This document shows, piece by piece, positions 53,101-62,884 of a DNA stretch of 64,000 nucleotides (its first letter is position 1; each line of letters begins with the position of its first letter). The notes beneath the pieces are model-generated. The model worked only from the letters and a program-made list of their open reading frames with translations. It was not told the DNA's origin and did no database searches. The DNA is taken from NCBI RefSeq assembly GCF_000597865.1, contig NZ_CP007452.1, positions 1,495,183 through 1,559,182 of the forward strand. The letters are read 5' to 3'. Position numbers and translations under genes: made by a program. The stretch comes from Peptoclostridium acidaminophilum DSM 3953 (lineage in GTDB: Bacteria > Bacillota > Clostridia > Peptostreptococcales > Peptostreptococcaceae).

Positions 53101-54600
53101 TTAGAATCCAGGCTCAATGCCGTCCTCTTCGAGTATAAGCCTCGAGGATATCTTTCCCGATTCGTATATTGTAGGCAGACCACTTCCAGGATGAGTTCCG
53201 CCTCCGACAAGATAGCAGCCTTGAAATTCCTCGAATCTGTTGTGTGGCCTGAACACTAGCATCTGAGCTATGTTGTGCGCCAGATTAAAGGTTGCGCCTT
53301 TGTAAACGCTCTTTTCGCTTTCCCAATCTAGCGGGGTTATTATCTTTTCCTCCAGTATGTGACTTTCTATGCCGCTGTAGCCTCCGCGTTCCTCCATTAT
53401 ACTTATTATCTTGTCTCTGAAGGCTTTCTTTTCCTTCTCCCAGTCGATGCTTGAATTGTTGTTTGGAACAGGCACAAGCACATACATTGTAGATTTGCCT
53501 CCGGGAGCAAGCGTTGAGTCAGTAAGGCACGCATTCTGCACGTATACTGATGGATCCTTTGAAAGCACGAATCTTTTGGATATGTCGTCTATGTTCTCCT
53601 TGTAGTCTTTGGAAAACAATATGTTGTGGTGGCTCCCGCATTCGTAGAGCTTGTCCAGTCCGAGATAAAGCATGAATGTTGAGCAGGAATACTTCTTCTG
53701 CCCGAGCTTCTCATCTGTGTACTTTGGCCTGTGCTCTTCTTTTACCATATTCTTCATGGCATGAGCAAAATCCGCATTCACTATTATATGGTCGGCACTG
53801 ACTGTTTCTCCGTTTTCAAGCAGCAGGGATTGAGCTTTCTTATCCTTTACAACCACCTCTTTCACGGGCATTTCAAGGTGTATACTGCCTCCGTTTTCTT
53901 CAATAATCCTGGCCATCGATTTTGATATCTCATTTAAGCCGCCTATCGGATGATATATGCCTCCCCCATGCTCTATATACGATATTATGCTGAATGTCCC
54001 CGGACACTCCCACGGCGACATGCCCAGGTATTTTGCCTGGAATGTGAAGGCCAGCCTCAGATTCTCGTCTTCAAAATACCTGCCAAGATGATCGAACAGA
54101 CTTTTATGCGCATCCAGCCTTGGTATGGCGCTTATGAATCTCGCCTTGAAAAAATCAGCAAACGAATCGTACGGGACCTGAAGGCAGGGCACGAGTGCGT
54201 CGAACTTTTTCTTTTCCTCTCTCAGAAATTCCTTGTACTTAGCAAAAGCCCCCGGGAAATTGGCTTCAAGCTCGGCCTCCATCTTTTCAAGGTCATAAGT
54301 CGGATAGAATTCCCTTCCATTTGGCAGCAAAAGCCTATACATGGGATCTATCCTTTTTATGTCCAGATAGTCCTTCGTCTTCCTGCCCGCTATTTCAAAT
54401 ACCTCTTCGAGTATAAAGTCCATCATCAGAAAAGTCGGCCCAAGGTCAAACTTGAAATCGCCCAAGATAAGCGATGAGTTTCTTCCGCCTATATACTCGT
54501 TTTTCTCATATATATCCACCTGGTAACCCTTGCTCGAGAGTATCACGCCTGCAGTCAAGCCTCCCGGGCCGGCTCCAACTATTGCCACTTTCTTTTTCAT
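53101..54600 (-). CDS. CrtI/phytoene desaturase-like FAD oxidoreductase
   Basis: A 499-residue protein from ATG 54600 (GGAGG seven bases upstream). The N-terminal FAD site KVAIVGAGPGGLTAGVIL, then GGR, and the C-terminal YLVGGGTHPGSGLPT segment are hallmarks of the CrtI family of desaturases and retinol/sulfide-like oxidoreductases. It follows the UbiB-like kinase gene with a small gap. No carotenoid cluster (crtB, crtM) is visible, so carotenoid desaturation is not shown; another lipid or isoprenoid substrate is possible. Confidence 0.85.
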   Translation of the reverse strand: MKKKVAIVGAGPGGLTAGVILSSKGYQVDIYEKNEYIGGRNSSLILGDFKFDLGPTFLMMDFILEEVFEIAGRKTKDYLDIKRIDPMYRLLLPNGREFYPTYDLEKMEAELEANFPGAFAKYKEFLREEKKKFDALVPCLQVPYDSFADFFKARFISAIPRLDAHKSLFDHLGRYFEDENLRLAFTFQAKYLGMSPWECPGTFSIISYIEHGGGIYHPIGGLNEISKSMARIIEENGGSIHLEMPVKEVVVKDKKAQSLLLENGETVSADHIIVNADFAHAMKNMVKEEHRPKYTDEKLGQKKYSCSTFMLYLGLDKLYECGSHHNILFSKDYKENIDDISKRFVLSKDPSVYVQNACLTDSTLAPGGKSTMYVLVPVPNNNSSIDWEKEKKAFRDKIISIMEERGGYSGIESHILEEKIITPLDWESEKSVYKGATFNLAHNIAQMLVFRPHNRFEEFQGCYLVGGGTHPGSGLPTIYESGKISSRLILEEDGIEPGF

Positions 54601-54613
54601 ACCCATCCCTCCA

Positions 54614-55822
54614 TCAATCTTCCTGGCCCTTTAGCTCACCTATGAACTGCCTCATGTCCTCCATGAGCACCGCATTCGGATTGCACTTTAGCACCATTCC
54701 ATCCAGATACATCAGGCTCTTAATGATTGGATACATGCCCTTTTCAAACACCATTCCGCTGTTTACACCAAGCTTTATCGTATCCATCATCTTCCTTGTC
54801 AGACTAACTTGTGACACGCTCTTTCCTGTAAAATCCGCATACAGCTTCATGAACTTCTCCCTGTAGTCATCGTATTTTTCCCCGCTTATTTCAACATCGG
54901 CCATTTCATTAAGGCTTCTGGCGCATTCGCCGTAGTTATAGAAGCTGAGATTTTCCATGAACCTGAAAAGACCCTTTTTAATCTTGGTCCCAACCAGTCC
55001 AAGCGCCCCGGTGTCTACAAAATACATGTCATTTCCCTTCAGTATTATATTGCCGGGGTGTATGTCTCCATGAAAAGTGCCTACGTTAAAAACATAAAAA
55101 CCGTGTATGTGGAACAGCTCCAGGAGATTTTCATAGTCGAGCCTTCCCTCGCTTAAAAGCTTGTCAAAGGTCTCCCCTTCTATGAACTCGCTCACGAGTA
55201 TGTTTTCGTTTGAGAGCTCCTTGTATACCTTTGGGAACTTTAGCCTTGAAAGGTCATGCCTGGCCATGTTGTCGCTTTTTATCTCCTCTAGTATGTCCCT
55301 GTGGGCTATCTCGTTCAGGAGGTTGAGCTCGTCGAGCGTATACTTTTCTATGTTTTTTAGAATCCCTAAAGGATCTGCCACCTTGTCGAGCTTTGGATAG
55401 AAGAATATTGCGGTTTTGAGGAATGACTTCAAGCTTTCAACGTCTTTTTTGAAACTTTTCTTGAAATCTTTTTTAACAAGCTTTACAACTACCTCTTCCC
55501 CGGTCTTTAGCCTTGCCCTGTGCACCTGTCCTACAGATGCGGATGCAAGGGGCTTCTCTTCGATATATTCAAAATTGTCCCTCCAGCCCGCCGGAGAATA
55601 ATAATTTATGAGGCTATTTACCTTCTCAGGCGGTATTTTTGTATTGCTCGAATAGAGCCTTGAGAGGTGGGCGCATGTCTCCTCATTTAGAAAGTCAATC
55701 CTAAGGGCAAATGTCTGGCCTATTTTGACGGCCAAAAGCCCCTGTTTTTCTATCCACTCAAGATCAGGCAACTTTTTGCCGTATATGCTTTTAATGAGCC
55801 TGACAAATCCAACCCAGTTCAT
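54614..55822 (-). CDS. UbiB/AarF (ABC1) kinase-like protein
   Basis: A 402-residue ABC1/UbiB-type protein. VKIGQTFALR carries the KxGQ motif, EKPLASASVGQVHRARL the Ala-rich loop, VVVKLVKKD the Lys of the ATP site, FHGDIHPGNII the catalytic Asp loop, and YFVDTGALGL the metal Asp (DTG instead of DFG). The ABC1 family helps coenzyme Q synthesis elsewhere; an anaerobe without ubiquinone genes would need another substrate. It lacks the C-terminal membrane helices of UbiB. Paired with a CrtI-like gene, and both sit last in the nucleoside catabolism operon. Confidence 0.85.
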   Translation of the reverse strand: MNWVGFVRLIKSIYGKKLPDLEWIEKQGLLAVKIGQTFALRIDFLNEETCAHLSRLYSSNTKIPPEKVNSLINYYSPAGWRDNFEYIEEKPLASASVGQVHRARLKTGEEVVVKLVKKDFKKSFKKDVESLKSFLKTAIFFYPKLDKVADPLGILKNIEKYTLDELNLLNEIAHRDILEEIKSDNMARHDLSRLKFPKVYKELSNENILVSEFIEGETFDKLLSEGRLDYENLLELFHIHGFYVFNVGTFHGDIHPGNIILKGNDMYFVDTGALGLVGTKIKKGLFRFMENLSFYNYGECARSLNEMADVEISGEKYDDYREKFMKLYADFTGKSVSQVSLTRKMMDTIKLGVNSGMVFEKGMYPIIKSLMYLDGMVLKCNPNAVLMEDMRQFIGELKGQED

Positions 55823-55853
55823 GATATCACCCGCCTTTTATTTTTTATGGTAG

Positions 55854-57143
55854 CTATACTCTGGTTATCCTGCAAGCCGACTCAAGCACCTTTTTCTTGA
55901 TATACTCAAGATTAATAGTTGTTAGCATCCTGTTTTCCATGAGAATCTTACCGTTTACTATAACAGTATCTACGTCAACCGCCTGAGCAGAATACACTAC
56001 GGCAGATGACATGTTGTGTACAGGCTGCATATGGGCAGCCCCCATGTCAACAAGTATGATGTCGGCCGCCTTGCCTTCCTCGAGCGAGCCCGTCAAGCCC
56101 GCTATTCCCAGCGTTTTCGCCCCGCTGAGAGTTGCCATTTTTATTACTTTCTCCGCACCCATTGCCTGCGGGTTTTCAGCTATTCCCTTGTTGATGAGCG
56201 CTGCAAGCTTCATCTCCTCCAGCATGTTCTGGCTGTTATTGCTGCAAGCGCCGTCTGTACCAAGAGATACGCAAATCCCCTTTTGAAGCATGGCTTCAAT
56301 CGGAGCGAAACCGTTCCCAAGCTTGAGATTGCTTGCAGGGTTGTTGAGCACGCAGACATTATTTTGACTGAGCAGATCTATGTCCTCGCCTGTGACATGC
56401 ACGCAGTGCGCGGCAAGTGTCCTGCCTTCAAAAATGCCCAACTCCTGCATATGCCTCACCGGCGTTTTTTTATTTCTTCGAATACTCTCCTCTACTTCGC
56501 TTCTGCTCTCGCTAAGGTGTATGTGCAGTCCTGTTCCAAGCTCACTTGCAAGCTTGGAGGCCTCGATGAGATAGTCGTCCGAGCATGTGTACGGCGCATG
56601 CGGAGCCACCATAACTCCGATCCTGCCATCCGCATTTTTACTCCACTTGTGGAACAAATCGGCAGTCTTTGAAAGCTCCCTGTCCCCATCCCTTGTTCTG
56701 TCAAATAGCGTGTTAGCCACAAACCCACGTATGCCCGAGTCTGCGGCCGCCTGCGCCACGGAATCTGCAAATTCGTACATGTCGTTGAAGCATGTAGTAC
56801 CTGACATTATAAGCTCCGCTATGCTGAGCATGCTTCCCCAGTATATGTCCTCTTCGCTGAGCCTTGCCTCCACAGGCCACACCTTTTTTTCAAGCCATTC
56901 CATAAGAGGCATATCATCTGCGTAATTTCTCAGAAGCGACATAGGCAGGTGCGTGTGAGTGTTTATGAGCCCTGGCATTGCCATCATGCCCCTCGCATCT
57001 ATTTTTTTGACCGCCGTGAAGCCTTCAGGCGCCTTGCCTATGCTTTTAATCTTGCCACCTTCTATTGCGATGTCGCCTTTAACAAATTCTATCCCTGCAG
57101 CCGTAAAAAGCATAATGTTGGCCTTTTCAACGAGAATTTTCAT
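55854..57143 (-). CDS. mtaD: 5-methylthioadenosine/S-adenosylhomocysteine deaminase
   Basis: A 429-residue amidohydrolase. Metal and substrate motifs: GLINTHTHLPMSLLR, LHIHLSES, AAHCVHVT and SLGTDGACSNN. Length and the GMMAMPG start fit the MTA/SAH deaminase group; guanine deaminase-like SsnA is the nearest alternative. It deaminates SAH or MTA to inosyl forms, feeding the neighbouring purine nucleoside phosphorylase. AAAGGAG before ATG 57143; it follows the pyrimidine phosphorylase gene in the same direction. Confidence 0.85.
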   Translation of the reverse strand: MKILVEKANIMLFTAAGIEFVKGDIAIEGGKIKSIGKAPEGFTAVKKIDARGMMAMPGLINTHTHLPMSLLRNYADDMPLMEWLEKKVWPVEARLSEEDIYWGSMLSIAELIMSGTTCFNDMYEFADSVAQAAADSGIRGFVANTLFDRTRDGDRELSKTADLFHKWSKNADGRIGVMVAPHAPYTCSDDYLIEASKLASELGTGLHIHLSESRSEVEESIRRNKKTPVRHMQELGIFEGRTLAAHCVHVTGEDIDLLSQNNVCVLNNPASNLKLGNGFAPIEAMLQKGICVSLGTDGACSNNSQNMLEEMKLAALINKGIAENPQAMGAEKVIKMATLSGAKTLGIAGLTGSLEEGKAADIILVDMGAAHMQPVHNMSSAVVYSAQAVDVDTVIVNGKILMENRMLTTINLEYIKKKVLESACRITRV

Positions 57144-57197
57144 TCTATTTTCTCCTTTAGATCATATCCCCAAAATCTCCCTTTAATTTGCTACGCT

Positions 57198-58523
57198 CTA
57201 GAATACTGAAATGCCATCGCTCGCTACAATCCCCTTGATCAGCTTCGGTTTTTCGACAATGCCGCCAGAAATTCCATATGCTGACATTATGATCTGCCGT
57301 GCCTCCTGTGCCCTTTGCATGTCATTTGCATGAATTGTCGCCAGCATCTCGCCTTTGTCGATTCGGTCTCCAATCTTTTTATGCACCAGAACACCCACCG
57401 AAATGTCTATTTTACTCTCTTTTGTCTCCCTTCCGGCTCCGAGCACAAGCGCTGCCCTTCCTATCTCGTCGGCCGCTATGGACTCTACATACCCTTCCCA
57501 TTCAGATATTACCGCAAGCTTGAAGTTGGCCTTTTTCAGCCTGGAGGTATCCTCAATGCAAGATGCGTCACCGCCCTGGGCCTCTACCATTTCCTTTAGC
57601 TTTTCAAGGCCCTTGCCCGACTTTATGAGCTCTTCAAGCATGTTCCTGCCCTCTTCAATGCTGTTTGCCCGGCGTCCGAGCAGTAACATCTGGGCTCCGA
57701 GAGCAAGCGAAAGCTCTTTAAGATCCTGCGGTCCTTCTCCTCTCAAGGTATCTATTGCTTCTATCACTTCAAGCACATTTCCGACCGCATTCCCAAGCGG
57801 CTGGCTCATGTCCGTCACAACGGCCACAGTCCTTCTGCCGACGTTCGATCCTATTTCCACCATTTCCCTGGCCAGCTCAAATGCGCTCTGATCATCCTTC
57901 ATGAAGGCTCCGCTCCCTGATTTGACATCCAGCACTATGGCGTCGGCGCCGGATGCTATCTTCTTGCTCATAACGCTGCTTGCAATGAGCGACATGTTGT
58001 CTACAGTGGCAGTGACATCCCGAAGTGCGTACAGTTTCTTGTCTGCAGGAGCCAGATTGCCTGTCTGGGCGCTTATAGCTATACCCGTTTTGTTTACATT
58101 GCTTATGAACTGCTGTATGGTCATACTCACATTGAAGCCCGGTATGCCTTCAAGCTTGTCTATAGTTCCTCCTGTATGGTCAAGACCCCTGCCAGACATC
58201 TTTGCAACTGGAACGCCTGATGCTGCAACAAGAGGCGCAACTACAAGGGTAGTCTTGTCGCCGACCCCTCCCGTGCTGTGCTTGTCGACCTTTATCCCGT
58301 CTATTGGCGCAAGATCGAGCATGTCTCCGCTTCTTGCCATGGCCATTGTCAGATTGGCCGTCTCCTCTTTGTTCATCTTCCTGAAAAATATCGCCATCAT
58401 AAGCGCTGAAACTTGATAGTCGGGAATGTCTCCCCTTGTATAGCCCTCTATGAAAAATTCTATTTCCCGGGCTGTCAGTTCGCGTCCGTCTCTTTTGCTC
58501 TTGATTATATCGTACATTCTCAT
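57198..58523 (-). CDS. pdp: pyrimidine-nucleoside phosphorylase
   Basis: A 441-residue protein from ATG 58523 (MRMYDIIKSKRDGREL, with GGAGGG eight bases upstream); a frame to 58568 lacks an SD. KHSTGGVGDKTTLVVAPL is the phosphate site and KMSGRGLDHTGGTIDKLEGIPGF (landmark SGRGL-HTGGT) the family signature. A biotinyl-like C-terminal domain follows. It splits uridine or thymidine to base plus (deoxy)ribose-1-phosphate. 45 bases downstream of the purine phosphorylase gene. Confidence 0.95.
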   Translation of the reverse strand: MRMYDIIKSKRDGRELTAREIEFFIEGYTRGDIPDYQVSALMMAIFFRKMNKEETANLTMAMARSGDMLDLAPIDGIKVDKHSTGGVGDKTTLVVAPLVAASGVPVAKMSGRGLDHTGGTIDKLEGIPGFNVSMTIQQFISNVNKTGIAISAQTGNLAPADKKLYALRDVTATVDNMSLIASSVMSKKIASGADAIVLDVKSGSGAFMKDDQSAFELAREMVEIGSNVGRRTVAVVTDMSQPLGNAVGNVLEVIEAIDTLRGEGPQDLKELSLALGAQMLLLGRRANSIEEGRNMLEELIKSGKGLEKLKEMVEAQGGDASCIEDTSRLKKANFKLAVISEWEGYVESIAADEIGRAALVLGAGRETKESKIDISVGVLVHKKIGDRIDKGEMLATIHANDMQRAQEARQIIMSAYGISGGIVEKPKLIKGIVASDGISVF

Positions 58524-58568
58524 ATGGCCAGCCCTCCGCATATTAGTCTGTATTATTGAAAGTCGCAA

Positions 58569-59402
58569 TCACAGCTTTTCTATTGTCATGGACAGAAGGC
58601 TTATAAAGTTTTCCCTGGCCATGCTGGATGTCCTTATTACTTCGCTGTGGTCAAGCGGCTGATCAAGTATTCCAGCGCCCATGTTTGTAACGCACGATAT
58701 ACCTATAACCTTCATACCGCTGTGCACGGCGCATATCACTTCAGGCACAGTCGACATGCCTACTGCGTCCGCTCCAAGCGCTCTAAGCATCCTGATTTCA
58801 GCCGGAGTTTCATATGCCGGCCCCCCCATGCATGCATAGACACCTTCATTGAGCTTTATGCCGTTTTCAGCTGCCGCCGACCTTACAATTCCCCTTAGCC
58901 CCTCGTCATAGGCATTGCTCATATCGGGAAAGCGCACCCCGTAGCCGTCCATGTTTTTTCCCTTTAGAGGACTGTCAAATGTCATGTTTATGTGGTCGCT
59001 TATTAGCATGAGCTCGCCCGGGTTGAAATCCTTGTTTACCGCTCCGGATGCGTTGGTCACTATGAGTGTCTCCACTCCAAGAAGCTTCATAACCCTCACC
59101 GGCAGCGTCACATCCTTCATGTCGTAGCCTTCGTAGTAGTGGAACCTGCCCTGCATAACTACAACCTTCCTGCCGCTCAAACTCCCAAACACCAGCCTGC
59201 CGCTGTGTCCTTCCACGGTTGACACCGGGAACTTCGGTATTTTCGAGTATTCCAGGGCTATTGCACCTTCAATCCTTTCTGCCAATTCGCCAAGCCCCGA
59301 ACCAAGTATAATGGCTATTTGGGGAAGCGGCTCCCCTATCTTGTCCTTTATATATTCAGCCGCCTTTAGTATCCGCTTTTCGTATGACACCCAAAACACC
59401 AT
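58569..59402 (-). CDS. punA: purine-nucleoside phosphorylase (trimeric, PNP/MTAP family)
   Basis: About 277 residues from ATG 59402, or 273 from the GTG at 59390; the SD (AAGG) fits the latter spacing better. IAIILGSGLGELAER, VEGHSGRLVFG, MQGRFHYYEGY, LIVTNASGAVN and MSTVPEVICAVHSGMKVI are signatures of low-molecular-mass PNP (substrate Asn/Glu in the last two). It phosphorolyses inosine and guanosine. Second gene of the deoC operon. Confidence 0.93.
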   Translation of the reverse strand: MVFWVSYEKRILKAAEYIKDKIGEPLPQIAIILGSGLGELAERIEGAIALEYSKIPKFPVSTVEGHSGRLVFGSLSGRKVVVMQGRFHYYEGYDMKDVTLPVRVMKLLGVETLIVTNASGAVNKDFNPGELMLISDHINMTFDSPLKGKNMDGYGVRFPDMSNAYDEGLRGIVRSAAAENGIKLNEGVYACMGGPAYETPAEIRMLRALGADAVGMSTVPEVICAVHSGMKVIGISCVTNMGAGILDQPLDHSEVIRTSSMARENFISLLSMTIEKL

Positions 59403-59411
59403 CCTTGTTTG

Positions 59412-60065
59412 TTATTTCCCTTCTCCGCCCCTTACAATGTCTACAGAAAGGCTCGCCCCTATCCTTGTGGCTCCCGCCTCCACCATGCGCATGGCATCCT
59501 CGTATGTCCTTATTCCACCAGAGGCCTTTATACCAAAATCCGGTCCCACAGCGCTTCGTATAAGCGCTATGTCCTCCTCGTTGGCGCCTGATCTTGAAAA
59601 ACCGGTTGATGTCTTTACGAATACCGCACCGGAATCCTTAACCAGCTTGCTGGCCTTTGCTATCTCCTCCCTTGAAAGCAGGCAGGTTTCTATTATGACC
59701 TTAACAGCTGCATCTTTTGCAGCCTCAACAACGCTCTTTATGTCTTCAAGCACCATGTCGTAATCTCCGTCCTTGAACGCGCCGACATTCATAACCATAT
59801 CTATTTCCCCCGCACCTGACTCCATTGCAGTCCTTGCCTCAAAGGCTTTTGCCAGTGGGTGCATTGCTCCAAGAGGGAAACCGACCACGCAAGCAACCTT
59901 TACGCTGCTGCCCTTTAACATGCTGCATGCATATTCAACATTGCAGCCGTTAACACATACGCTTGCGAAGCCGTATTCCACCGCTTCGCCACATACCCTT
60001 TCTAGTTCGCTTTTTGAAGCATCAGGCTTTAATATTGTATGATCTATCAATCCAGCTAAATTCAA
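59412..60065 (-). CDS. deoC: deoxyribose-phosphate aldolase
   Basis: A 217-residue protein from TTG 60065 (MNLAGLIDHTILKPDA; GAGGTG six bases upstream); an in-frame GTG at 60074 overlaps the SD. Schiff-base Lys is in AVFVKTSTGFS, with the second Lys in VKVIIETCLL and Asp in IDHTILKPDA. It cleaves deoxyribose-5-phosphate to acetaldehyde and glyceraldehyde-3-phosphate. First gene of a leftward nucleoside degradation operon (deoC, PNP, pdp, mtaD). Confidence 0.96.
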   Translation of the reverse strand: MNLAGLIDHTILKPDASKSELERVCGEAVEYGFASVCVNGCNVEYACSMLKGSSVKVACVVGFPLGAMHPLAKAFEARTAMESGAGEIDMVMNVGAFKDGDYDMVLEDIKSVVEAAKDAAVKVIIETCLLSREEIAKASKLVKDSGAVFVKTSTGFSRSGANEEDIALIRSAVGPDFGIKASGGIRTYEDAMRMVEAGATRIGASLSVDIVRGGEGK

Positions 60066-60266
60066 TGATATCACCTCGTTTTATTTTCCTGATACAATAA
60101 TACCCATTTTGCTGTCCGTATCCACCAAGGATTGCATATAAACCTGTCTTTGTTTTATAATATTAAAAAAACAAAATGCGTTTACACTATGATTCAGTGG
60201 TATAAATCATAATATGGAAACAAAGACACTGTAGCTTTATATCACACAACATACAGGAGGTTTGAC

Positions 60267-61289
60267 ATGGAAAAACAAGTGGACATCGACTGGGGCAAAC
60301 TTGGTTTTGCCTATATGAAAACTGATTACAGGTTTATCTGTTCCTGGAAGGATGGCAAGTGGGGCGAAGGTGAACTTGTAGAAGACAACATGCTAAGGAT
60401 AAGCGAATCTTCAGCAGCGCTTCACTACGGCCAGCAATGCTTTGAAGGGCTCAAGGCGTATAGGAGAAAAGACGGCAAGATACAGCTTTTCAGACCCGAC
60501 CAGAATGCCAAGCGTCTCAACAGCAGCTGCAGAAGGCTCTTGATGCCTGAGCTGCCTGAGGAAATATTCATAGAGGCCTGCAAAAAAGTTGTTCAGGCAA
60601 ACGAAAAATACGTACCGCCTTACGGAACCGGAGCAACTCTGTATCTTCGTCCTTTTGTAATAGGAGTTGGCGACAATCTCGGCGTCAAGCCGGCGCCCGA
60701 ATTCATTTTCTGCGTGTTCTGCGTGCCTGTAGGTGCTTACTTCAAGGGCGGCCTGGCACCTGTAAACTTTATGGTGTCAGACTACGACAGGGCTGCTCCT
60801 TACGGAACAGGCGCTGCTAAGGTTGGCGGAAACTACGCGGCAAGCATGCTGCCTCACGAACTCGCTGTCAAGAAAGGCTTTGCAGACTGTATATATCTTG
60901 ACCCTGCAACCCACACAAATATAGAAGAGGTAGGAGCTGCCAACTTCTTTGGGATAACAAAGGACAACAAATTTGTAACCCCTATTTCAGAATCCATACT
61001 TCCAAGTATAACAAAGTATTCGCTGATGCATTTAGCCAAGGATTACTTTGGAATGCCTGTAGAGGAAAGAGATGTGCCTGTAGACAGGCTTGACGATTTT
61101 GCCGAGGCCGGCGCGTGCGGCACTGCGGCCGTTATAACTCCTATAGGAGGAATAGAATATGGCGGCAAGCTTCATGTGTTCTTTAGCGAAACCGAAGTTG
61201 GACCTGTGACAAGAAAGCTCTACGATACGCTTTGCGGCATACAATTCGGAGATATAGAGGCTCCTGAAGGCTGGATAGTCGAGGTATAA
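60267..61289 (+). CDS. ilvE: branched-chain amino acid aminotransferase
   Basis: A 340-residue fold-type IV PLP enzyme of the longer (group II, eukaryotic-like) BCAT form. The PLP Lys is in [16 protein letters not shown] and the substrate-side Glu/Asn in [29 protein letters not shown] is an early signature. It transfers amino groups between Leu/Ile/Val and 2-oxoglutarate. ATG 60267 has AGGAGG; monocistronic. In amino-acid fermenters it can act in catabolism as well as synthesis. Confidence 0.95.
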   Translation: MEKQVDIDWGKLGFAYMKTDYRFICSWKDGKWGEGELVEDNMLRISESSAALHYGQQCFEGLKAYRRKDGKIQLFRPDQNAKRLNSSCRRLLMPELPEEIFIEACKKVVQANEKYVPPYGTGATLYLRPFVIGVGDNLGVKPAPEFIFCVFCVPVGAYFKGGLAPVNFMVSDYDRAAPYGTGAAKVGGNYAASMLPHELAVKKGFADCIYLDPATHTNIEEVGAANFFGITKDNKFVTPISESILPSITKYSLMHLAKDYFGMPVEERDVPVDRLDDFAEAGACGTAAVITPIGGIEYGGKLHVFFSETEVGPVTRKLYDTLCGIQFGDIEAPEGWIVEV

Positions 61290-61303
61290 AAACGAATAAG
61301 ACA

Positions 61304-61350
61304 TATACATCAAGGCTTCGGGATTTATTCCGGAGCCTTGATGTATATTT
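61304..61350 (+). terminator. terminator after ilvE
   Basis: ACATCAAGGCTTCGGG / CCGGAGCCTTGATGT stem with a short loop, then a T-rich run. Confidence 0.85.
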
Positions 61351-61419
61351 TGAAATTTTTAGATTTCAATATTGCAAATTGTACTCTACAATAAACATTT
61401 CCAAAGCTGCCTCAAACTA

Positions 61420-61449
61420 TTGATTATTAGCATTATCAAAGTGTATAAT
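61420..61449 (+). promoter_or_regulatory. probable icd promoter
   Basis: TTGATT, 18-base spacer, TATAAT, about 60 bases upstream of the icd start. Confidence 0.5.
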
Positions 61450-61509
61450 AAGTTGATTAATAAAGATTTGTCATTTTAAATGTTTAATTATATTGAAAGG
61501 AGAAATATT

Positions 61510-62721
61510 ATGCCAAATAAAATTCAAATGAAGACCCCTCTTGTCGAGATGGACGGAGACGAAATGACCAGAATAATCTGGAAGGAAATAAAGGACATAC
61601 TTCTGCTTCCATACATAGACCTCAATACAGAGTATTATGACCTTGGACTTGAAAAGAGAGATGAGACTAACGATCAGATAACTATAGACTCGGCTCTTGC
61701 AACAAAAAAATACGGCGTTGCCGTAAAATGCGCCACTATAACTCCTAATGCTCAAAGGGTCACTGAATACAACTTGAAGCAGATGTGGAAAAGCCCTAAC
61801 GGAACAATCAGAGCCCTTCTTGACGGTACGGTTTTCCGCGCTCCTATAACAGTAGACAGCATAAAGCCTTTCGTTAAGAGCTGGAAAAAGCCTATAACAA
61901 TAGCCAGACATGCATACGGCGATGTATACAGAAATGTAGAATACAAGGTTGAGGGAAAAGGCAAGGCTGAACTTGTATTCACTTCAGAAAGCGGAGAGGT
62001 TTCAAGACATACCATATTCGATTTTGACGGTCCCGGAGTGATACAAGGTGTTCACAACCTGGACAAGTCTATAGCCAGCTTTGCAAGATCGTGCTTCAAC
62101 TACGCACTCGATACAAAGCAGGAGCTTTGGTTCTCTACAAAGGACACAATATCAAAGATATACGACCATAGATTCAAGGACATATTCGACGAGATATTCG
62201 AAAACGAGTATAAATCAAAATTCGAAGAGGCCGGCATATCATACTTCTACACGCTAATAGACGATGTGGTTGCACGTATCATAAGATCCGAAGGCGGAGT
62301 AATATGGGCTTGCAAGAACTACGACGGAGATGTAATGTCAGACATGGTTGCATCGGCTTTCGGCAGCCTTGCCATGATGACATCGGTGCTCGTGTCGCCA
62401 GATGGCAATTTCGAATATGAGGCCGCTCACGGCACTGTTACTAGACATTACTACAAGCACCTCAAGGGCGAAGAAACTTCTACAAACTCCATGGCCACAA
62501 TTTTCGCATGGTCAGGCGCCCTTAGAAAACGCGGCGAGCTGGACGGCACAGCCGAGCTTGTAGACTTTGCAAACAAGCTCGAGAAGGCTTCTATACAGAC
62601 TATTGAAGAAGGTGTAATGACAAAAGACCTTGCCTCGCTTTCAGAGATCAAGGATATCAAAGTTGTAAACACTGTGGATTTCCTGAAAGAAATTGCAGCA
62701 AGACTCGAAAAAATGCTTTAA
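61510..62721 (+). CDS. icd: isocitrate dehydrogenase (NADP-type, homodimeric)
   Basis: A 403-residue protein from ATG 61510 (AAAGGAG upstream); an earlier ATG at 61480 has no [51 protein letters not shown] and [12 protein letters not shown] match the NADP-dependent class found in eukaryotes and many Clostridia, distinct from the E. coli-type enzyme. It makes 2-oxoglutarate for glutamate. Paired in function with the citrate synthase at 37 kb. Confidence 0.95.
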   Translation: MPNKIQMKTPLVEMDGDEMTRIIWKEIKDILLLPYIDLNTEYYDLGLEKRDETNDQITIDSALATKKYGVAVKCATITPNAQRVTEYNLKQMWKSPNGTIRALLDGTVFRAPITVDSIKPFVKSWKKPITIARHAYGDVYRNVEYKVEGKGKAELVFTSESGEVSRHTIFDFDGPGVIQGVHNLDKSIASFARSCFNYALDTKQELWFSTKDTISKIYDHRFKDIFDEIFENEYKSKFEEAGISYFYTLIDDVVARIIRSEGGVIWACKNYDGDVMSDMVASAFGSLAMMTSVLVSPDGNFEYEAAHGTVTRHYYKHLKGEETSTNSMATIFAWSGALRKRGELDGTAELVDFANKLEKASIQTIEEGVMTKDLASLSEIKDIKVVNTVDFLKEIAARLEKML

Positions 62722-62726
62722 ATGCT

Positions 62727-62770
62727 TGCAAAAGCCGCATTCCCATGTCAGGGATGCGGCTTTTATTTTT
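62727..62770 (+). terminator. terminator after icd
   Basis: AAAAGCCGCATTCCC / GGGATGCGGCTTTT stem then a T-run. Confidence 0.9.
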
Positions 62771-62804
62771 TTATTTGATTTATGTGCTTTTTTTCACAAA
62801 ACTA

Positions 62805-62833
62805 TTGACAACAAGACCATTATTTAATATCAT
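62805..62833 (+). promoter_or_regulatory. cysK promoter
   Basis: TTGACA (62805-62810), 17-base spacer, TATCAT (62828-62833). The -10 lies inside arm 1 of the dyad at 62827-62869. Confidence 0.75.
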
Positions 62834-62869
62834 ATAAAACATATCAATCATATATGTTTTATATGATAT
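62827..62869. promoter_or_regulatory. 18-base perfect dyad overlapping the cysK promoter
   Basis: Arm 1 ATATCATATAAAACATAT (62827-62844) and its exact reverse complement (62852-62869) are separated by seven bases. It covers the -10 element and ends just before the SD (AGGAGG). Candidate operator, or a 5' UTR hairpin that can hide the SD. It does not look like a CymR site as I recall it. Confidence 0.6.
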
Positions 62870-62884
62870 AGGAGGCGATTAAAT

